DNA of 64,000 bases, taken from assembly GCA_021442155.1 (NCBI GenBank), contig CM038216.1, positions 85,346,945-85,410,944 on the forward strand, read 5' to 3'. Source of the stretch: Cymbidium sinense. Its lineage: Eukaryota; Streptophyta; Magnoliopsida; Asparagales; Orchidaceae. The first letter of the stretch is position 1, and the number at the start of each line of letters is the position of its first letter. Shown piece by piece: positions 57,251 through 64,000 of this stretch. Made by a program: the position numbers and the translations under genes. The notes under the pieces are model-generated. The model saw only the letters and a program-made list of their open reading frames with translations, was not told the DNA's origin and made no database searches.

Positions 57251-60200
57251 CCCTCACTCGTGTGATGTTAAATTATGCACTGTCCGTTATGCTTATTCGA
57301 AATTGATGGTCACGATTAAATTTGCTAGATCGATCTAATTTAATCTTATTAAGCTGTGGGATGAATTGTAACCATCTAACCTTAGATCGGATGGCGGAAA
57401 AGAAAGTGCATCCGCCACTGCCACATAAGCGTTATGCCAGATAAGTTTTATGTAGCCAATCCTACGGTGCCATGTGGAAAGTGCACCACGTCAGCACGCC
57501 ATGTGGCACCAGCAGGATTAGTCTTTAATTAGGCTTAATTAATCATTTTTCATGGCTGAAACTTCTAAAAATAATAAAAAATCATAGAGAAATAAAAAAT
57601 GTAAATAAATACATATTTTAAAGGTATTTCAGAGGAGAATTAATTAAAAATGATCTTAACTAATTTTGAATAGTAATTAAAATTTAATTAAGGTTTAATT
57701 ACAAAATTTATTAGTATAATTACTTAAGTAATTAATGCCAAATTTTGTGGGATTATTTAATGGGATGACCTCTACCTCCCTTGATTTTTTTTGGGATTTA
57801 TTACTCACTTAATTAGAAAAATTAACTAATTAAACCTTAACTACTCTTTTAAATTAATTAGTGATTAATTAATCTCATGAATTATAAAAAATTGGTTAAT
57901 TAAGTTTATTAATCATTGTTCAACTTTAAGTGAACTAAGGAATAGGGTTTGGACCCCTTTCTCTAAGTTCATTTCACCCTTTTTTAAAAGTAAAATTAAT
58001 TATGATTTAACTAATTAATTAAATCACTTAATCAAATTGAAATCATAACCACATTAGACCTTAATTAATTAAATCATGGGGTAGATTTTTTGGTGTTTAA
58101 TAACCTAAAGGAGTTTAATGAAATTATGGTTTAATCCATATGTGGAAAACCATAGAGTAATTAATTAATCCAAATCTAATTAACTTAATCATAGCCAATT
58201 ACATTAGGCCCTTTTATTTCCCAGGATCATTGCAAGTTTATTTTCCATGCATATCATGTTGGCTCATAATTATTTAGTTAATTACTTTAAGGTGACATAG
58301 TAAGGGTAATTAATTCATCTAATTAAGGGTTCAACTTAATTAACCCATAAAATCAACTTAATTACATTTCCTTAAATTAAATCAAATCACTATTGTGGAA
58401 ATGGGTTTAAAAACAATAAGTGATGATTTCTCTTCTCCTCTTTAAATCAAATCAAATTCAAAACTTAATTAATAAAGAAGCTTTGCTTTTGCTTTAAATA
58501 ATCTTATTTGATTTGATTATCCTTAAGAACTAGTTTGGTTGAATGAATCACATGCTTATATTTGATTGTCCTCTTTCCAATCAGTTAAATTTGGTATGTC
58601 ATTTGAATTCATGCATCCATCTTTTCAAAACTCAAGTAAAATAAAATAGATTTCCTTTATGTAAGCTTGCATGTGTTGATTTAATTTAATATATGCATGG
58701 CTATTATCACTATTAAATCAAATGTATTTTTGAAAGCTTATAAATTAATAATAATATGTGTTATGATGCTAGTTATAAATACAGAAAAACATGTGCTTAA
58801 GTGTATGAATGTTGAGTTCTCTTTCCTCTATTCATGTGTTGATTTATATAAGATTGAATGGTAATGGGTATATAGTTTGGACATCCAGAACACAAGGCTT
58901 TAGCTAGCCCAAGGCCATTTGATTACCTCATTTCCATGGTTCAATAAAAGCACCCATTTGATTTCAATCTTATGTATTTCAACATTAGAATTTGGGTAGA
59001 GCTTTAATTCATATATATAAATGATTCAATTAAAAAAATATACAATGTTTGCATGGTTTTCTTTCCCTTATTTATGTATACATCCATGTGTGTCCATGAA
59101 AAGCAAGTATATAATCTAGACATCCCGAGAATATGAGGCTTTAGTTAGCCCCAAGGAGGTCATTTGATTACCTCACCTCCTTTTTAACAATGACATGTAC
59201 TTGCCTATATCTTTGTACATGTATATGTATATGTGATTAGAGAATGAAAATCCCATTTTACATTAAAATTGCATGCATTCATAACTGACTAAGTGTTTGA
59301 ATTAATTAGCCATATGATTTGGAGCGTCATGTATATGAATTTACATATGTTTGAATGCAAATGGGTATATAGTCTGGACATTCCAGAATCTGATAGCTAG
59401 ATCAGAGGTCATTTGATTACCTCACTTCCACGATTTAACAATGGCACATGTCTATTTAATTTTATTCTTATGTCTTTTGTATATAAATTTGGATAAAGTT
59501 TTAAGTTAATATGTTTAAATTATTCAATCAAATAAAATATAAATTCTAAACATACATACATTCATCATTTAAGTGTGCTAAAATATGTTTCATGTATAGA
59601 TACACTTAGGATTAAATCATATGCACGTTACATGTGATGGAAATGAATGATTTAATACATGTCATGTGGTAGTAATTCAATTAAATTAATCTTAAGATGT
59701 CTTTCATTTTTAATAGGATTATTTAAAGTAAACCTAAACTTAGGATTAATTAAATCATTCAATAAACCATTCACTAAAGTGAACTAAATCAAATTAATGT
59801 ACTTTAGAAAGTGGCTTAAGGTATGGATGAAAGGAAATCCTCTTTTTCTCTCTTTATAACACTTAGTTGCTAAGTGTAATCAAATGAAACAAAAGAAAAC
59901 ATAAATTAAGATTCACAAATCAATTAAACTACTTTAAGTGAAATCAACCTTTCATGTTAAATTGAATCCTTCTACACTTAGAAAATATAACACTAATGCT
60001 TAACAAGACATACCACACAAGCCTTAATACACACATTAGAATTAAGTAACCACTTCTAGCTCTAAGTTAGGATGGCGTATGACGTGATGTATATTTTATT
60101 TTATGATGTATTATTTCTGATTAGATGTTAGGCTGTATGCTTCGTAGATTGGATGATTGGTAAATATTAGCTTAATCATGTTTTCAATAGGATATTATCC

Positions 60201-62040
60201 TTAAGGGATGCTTAAAAATAAATGTGAATGCTCTTTTTGCAAGTTGCTTAAATCCTTAAGCATAATCCAAGTTAGGATAGGTGGGCTTAGTTACCCATGT
60301 GTAGGGTGCTAAGTCCAAATTATAAATACAACTACTTGGGATTATATGTATATTTAGCTAACCTCTATTTTGTAGGTGTAATTAGATTTACTTTTCCCAC
60401 ATAACTATAATTTTTGCAATAAGAATTAGGATTAGTGCTATGGGGATTAGGATGAGCAGTGGCCAGAAGGCTTTGTCATGGGGTGCCCTATGATGCCTTT
60501 GAAGTAAGCACCATCAAATAAAGAAGGAACCAAATCAAATGGAGATATGAAGAAAGAAGACCCCATAGCATTTAATACAATTAATTATTCTTTCATATTG
60601 AGTATAAGGGTAGAGCTTCATCTTTTCATCTTTTCTCCTTGGGTTGTATCATGGTACCACGCAGACCTTTTATTCTTTTATGATATTTTATATAATTGTT
60701 TGATGTTATGTTTACATTGTGCATTAGGGGCATGCTTTTATATTTTCTTAAATGATTTATGATTTAATGTGTGGCTTGGATCTGATTAAGCTTAGGATAA
60801 AAATAACTTTTCTACCCAACTAATCACTCATAACTAAATTTTAAACAACTCATAACCTCATCATAAAGCCTAAGATAAATAAGATAATTAAAAGATTTAG
60901 CAACCCCTTAGCTATATGGTTGTATGTTTCACATCATGCATGCATAATCTTTTTCTCTTGAACATGAAGGATATCCATCCTTGCACGATAAAGGAATGCT
61001 TGACCTATGAGGCCATCCCTTGTGGTGAAGAACACCTTCTTCTAGTTGATTTGACCCAAACCTATTTCATCATGCATTTAGGTTAAGAAATTCTAAAGCC
61101 TCTGTCAAAATGATGTGTCTAAAATGAAATAAAATTTAAAAAGATTTTTCATCAATAGATTAAGTCATATGCTCATACCACTCATGCTCTAGTCTCTTAG
61201 GGAGTGTGTTTAGGACTTTAGTCTCTTTCTAATTAAATAACTACCCTATCTATCTTGCAATTCACAAGATCGGACTACATTATTTTAAAATCGTATGAGG
61301 AGTTATGGCCACTCAAATTATAAGTCTAGAAGTCACAATTATTCTCTCTTATAGAGGTAAACTTATGTCCACCTTTCATATAGATTTAGGTCTTGTTTTT
61401 GCTCATACTAAAGCTCCCTAGATTTAGGATCCAAGGTAGCAATTTTCTTCGGGCTACAAGTATAAATCCTCACCTCTTAGGCATTCCGACAACCTTGTGT
61501 TGGTGCATTATAACAACTTATAATCTAATTAAATTTCAACACAAAACATATAAATCTCTTCAACTTTAAAATTGTAAAGCCCAACCATAGAATAGATTGG
61601 AATACCCACTAGGCTTCCAAGTATCATGAGGATTTCCTACTTATTTCACTTGGATTCCAAAATTAAGTCTTCTTCTTGAACTTTCCCAATTGATTTTTTA
61701 CATACAACCAATCCTTTGATAGTCTAACCTTGAAATCTTTGGAGATGATAGTTATCTTCTTTAATCGAGAGTATTCTTAGGAAGTTTCATTTCCTAAAAT
61801 GTAATTAATTATAGAGGCTTGCCTCCATAGGGAACTTAAGAACCTAGTTTAATATAAACCCTACTTTATTCATCCATGTAAAGTACGGTAAAAATCTATC
61901 ATACATTCATTGACCCATCATGCCTTAAGAGTCTTTATAACATGATTAGGTCCATTGTAGGGTAATGTCTCTATCTTTCGAGATAGTACATCAAACCTTA
62001 ATATTGTACCCAATTACCTTAAAAAGTACCCCCCCATCTA
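57250..62040. other. Non-coding AT-rich region between gypsy fragments
   Basis: About 4.8 kb with abundant TTAATTAATT words (57.5-58.5 kb), a short tandem repeat (58.8-59.5 kb) and otherwise no recognised feature. No exon-intron gene structure, RNA gene or transposase was seen. Short open frames such as 60,547-60,762 have no support. Confidence 0.5.
58860..59460. repeat. ~240-256 bp tandem repeat, three copies
   Basis: GGGTATATAGTTTGGACATC, a GGCTTTAGCTAGCCC-like word and CATTTGATTACCTCA occur in the same order at about 58,865, 59,105 and 59,361. The third copy is shortened in the middle. Confidence 0.8.
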
Positions 62041-62530
62041 TGTGGTGCCCCACACACACATAAATCCAAAAATAAACACCATAAGGCAATCTCGCCTTGT
62101 TCATTGAATCCTCACAACATTATCCTTTCTTTTTGGAATTTGGAGATGTCAATAATCAAGTAGGCAAGGGTTCTTAAACTGAAAATGTTGATTGATACAC
62201 CTGGGTCAACCAGAACTCGAGATAGCCTACATCTACTAACATCCACTATAATATAAAGAGGCGATTGTGTTTGGTCATCCCTAGGAGTAAGTATTCATCA
62301 CTAAATGTAACTCCTAAGATGTCCTTTGAGTGACATGCCTCCCCTTTAGTAGCAGTCAGCTGAGCTAAGCATATCTCTAGATCAAGTAAGGTCTTGATTA
62401 GCGATTCCCTCATTTCTTTGGATAAGACAAGGGCATCATGTCGGCTTAACTTAGCTAGAAACTTTCTAAGGTGAGCTAGGACATTATAATCAACTCTAGC
62501 TTGTTCCTCCACAAGCATATCCATGGGTGG
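62040..62530 (-). pseudogene. Gypsy gag-PR junction and protease active-site region
   Basis: The minus-strand open stretch 62,246-62,524 ends VTFSDEYLLLGMTKHNRLFI, the segment that precedes retropepsin in this lineage. After a stop and frame change comes RVLVDPGVSINIFSLRTLA, with DPG (62,199-62,207) where active copies have DGG, DTG or DSG, then GFNEQGEIAL near 62,080. The reading is lost at about 62,040, where the next conserved segment should follow. Confidence 0.83.
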
Positions 62531-64000
62531 AGCATCTTATGGAGGGGCTATCTGCTCATTCAAACCAATGACATGCTTACCTTTATCTTGAGGTACTAAC
62601 CTAGGATGTAGAACTTTGCCACAAATAGGTTGACTTCAGTGACTTCTTTGAACGATTAGCTTGTGGAAAGTTCTACCTTCTCATCGGGCATACCTACAGC
62701 TTCTCCTATTGGATCGTCATAGTTAGTTGTCTCCAAGTCAATCTTAAGTGGTGAACCTGATTGATTCATAGAAGGATAGTCTGGCTCTAAATCAGAAAGA
62801 AAAGTATCGAAACTACTAGAGCTATTATTTTTATTTAGACTTGGAGAGCTTTCAATAGGAATAAAATCGAGAGCATCAAAAGTAAACAATATATAAGTAT
62901 AATCGACTTTCATCATTAATTTATTTTTGGGTGGAGGGACATGATGGAAATCAAATAAAGTAAGCTGAATAAAGGATTTAGTGCCTTATCCATAAATACA
63001 ATGCTTCTTCTAATAGAAGAGGAGCTAGTAGAGAAGGTTGTAGTTATAACGGTGGAGGGAGTACTGGACTCGGACGGTGGCTGCATTATTAGACTATCCT
63101 GGGCAAGTATGGTGAGTTGCTGCTGGACTATCACCTTCCCTGAGTTATCCTTTCCAACTAGCAAAACTTCCTTGGTGTTGGAGGTTTGAGCCACTTCAAG
63201 CATCTGCAAGGAAAGCATCTTGATCTGAGAAATAATCTTCTTAGAGGTTCGGGATAGGGAGATATGCTAACCTTCTTTGGTCTTAAGAGAATCGCAAGTA
63301 TCCTTAAGGATTACTTTAACAGAATTGGATGGTTATTTTAATAAGTATTCTTTAGGGATAACTATGGCTCTCAAATTGTAGCTACGCTCAAGCTAGTCCT
63401 TAAAAGTGATACAATCCTCTAAGATATGGCCTAACATGTGGTGGTAGAGGCAATAGCTAGAATCATCGCTCTTGCCCACTTCCTCCGGCCTCTTAGGCTT
63501 TGGTAACTGAAAGTCAAGTTTCTTTACGAGATTCTTAAAGATTATCATACAATATGGCTTGTTCAATATATCAATAAGAGTAGGTGGAAAGTAGCTACCT
63601 TGTGATGGATATGAATACTGTTGTTAAGTAGGCTACTGAAGTGGTGGAAATGGTAGTTGTGGTGGTTGTGGTGGCTGATATGATGGTCGAGGTGGTTGAA
63701 GAGGAGGCAGAAAAAGAGGCTGTTGAGCTCATAGTTTCTCATACTGAACTCTGGCTAGTTGCTTCCCTCTGTCCATTAATGCAATTGTCCCTAGCTTCTT
63801 CTCAAACACCTTATGCGGCTTGGGCCTAGATGATTGGTCAGAAAAGGTTTGGCTTTGTCTTATTGGCTAACCGCCTTGTTGATTAATTTCTCAAATGTTT
63901 TGATGGTAAAGTCCTTAGGCATGAAGGCAACTTGGCCATGGATATTCTTGAGAAGAATCTCATTGGCATGCTATTCAAACAACTGTGGTTTGCATTTCAT
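62530..64000 (-). pseudogene. Gypsy gag (decayed, runs off the window)
   Basis: At 63,400-63,460 the minus strand reads YCLYHHMLGHILEDCITFKD, the characteristic Cys/His segment of plant Tat-type gag. Near the window end it reads LFE, a stop, then HANEILLKNIHGQVAFMPKD and FEKLINKAV, a gag matrix-like helical region. The linker region (62,656-63,218) is Ser/Thr-rich and in other frames. Multiple stops are present. The 5' LTR and primer binding site must lie beyond the right edge. Confidence 0.8.

Noticed and set aside
60547..60762. 71-codon open frame as a candidate small gene
   Set aside because: No signature, no conserved context and an AT-rich setting; the length is expected by chance.
1..64000. 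tRNA, rRNA or snRNA genes
   Set aside because: No cloverleaf-compatible A/B box pair or rRNA-like stretch was recognised by eye; a covariance-model scan would be needed to exclude them fully.

Overview
The window looks like subtelomeric or interstitial telomere-derived DNA from a flowering plant. The basic repeat is the Arabidopsis-type telomere heptamer, always read as CCCTAAA on the + strand. The passenger sequences are a plant glycine-rich RNA-binding protein (GRP) mRNA tail, a plant ribosomal P0 mRNA, plant L1-type LINEs with DUF4283-like ORF1 and an RNase H domain, and a Tat-lineage Ty3/gypsy element. The species cannot be named from this sequence. I see no gene that is clearly intact and functional; nearly all coding-like sequence is decayed retro-derived DNA.

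Positions 1-45,834 form one long telomere-like domain with a single orientation, as expected for the left arm end of a chromosome with the telomere to the left. It has a higher-order structure that recurs: (i) degenerate CCCTAAA arrays of about 100-730 bp; (ii) colinear AT-rich blocks of about 0.5-0.9 kb built from AAATAAA and CCTAAA words, mostly ending in a conserved motif close to TATCGGTTTACTTAATTTT followed by an A-run; (iii) ten copies of the 3' end of a GRP mRNA, nine of them cut at the same 5' point and all ending in an A-tract that runs into CCTAAA repeats. In the best preserved stretch (42.1-45.6 kb) the cycle is about 1.45-1.55 kb.

Five further polyA-ended insertions lie in this domain, all on the + strand: LINE-1 (3,880-7,310, 5'-truncated), LINE-2 (14,291-17,569, ORF1 plus 3'UTR with no ORF2), LINE-3 (17,712-25,578, near full length but with many frame breaks), a ribosomal protein P0 retropseudogene (26,642-27,526), and LINE-4 (36,919-39,238, 3'UTR only, with a candidate 16-bp target-site duplication). 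Each has its A-tail against C-strand telomere-like sequence. That geometry is expected if TTTAGG-ending 3' ends primed reverse transcription, either at a nick inside the repeats or at the chromosome terminus. A separate AACTAATAA-type low-complexity array (12.0-14.29 kb) with a ~0.9 kb internal duplication and a GC-rich island (40.64-41.06 kb) interrupt the pattern.

From 45.84 kb the telomere-like repeats stop. An AT-rich region with a diverged ~320-350 bp tandem repeat follows (46.0-47.4 kb). After it comes a minus-strand Tat-lineage gypsy element: LTR/3' region with ~414 bp repeats (47.6-49.8 kb), integrase, a second RNase H, RNase H/reverse transcriptase and part of the protease region (49.85-54.56 kb). 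A ~7.5 kb stretch without recognisable coding sequence (54.56-62.04 kb) is followed by protease and gag (62.04 kb to the window end). The gypsy coding parts are riddled with stops and frameshifts. Coordinates of repeat boundaries are approximate because the flanks are themselves repetitive.
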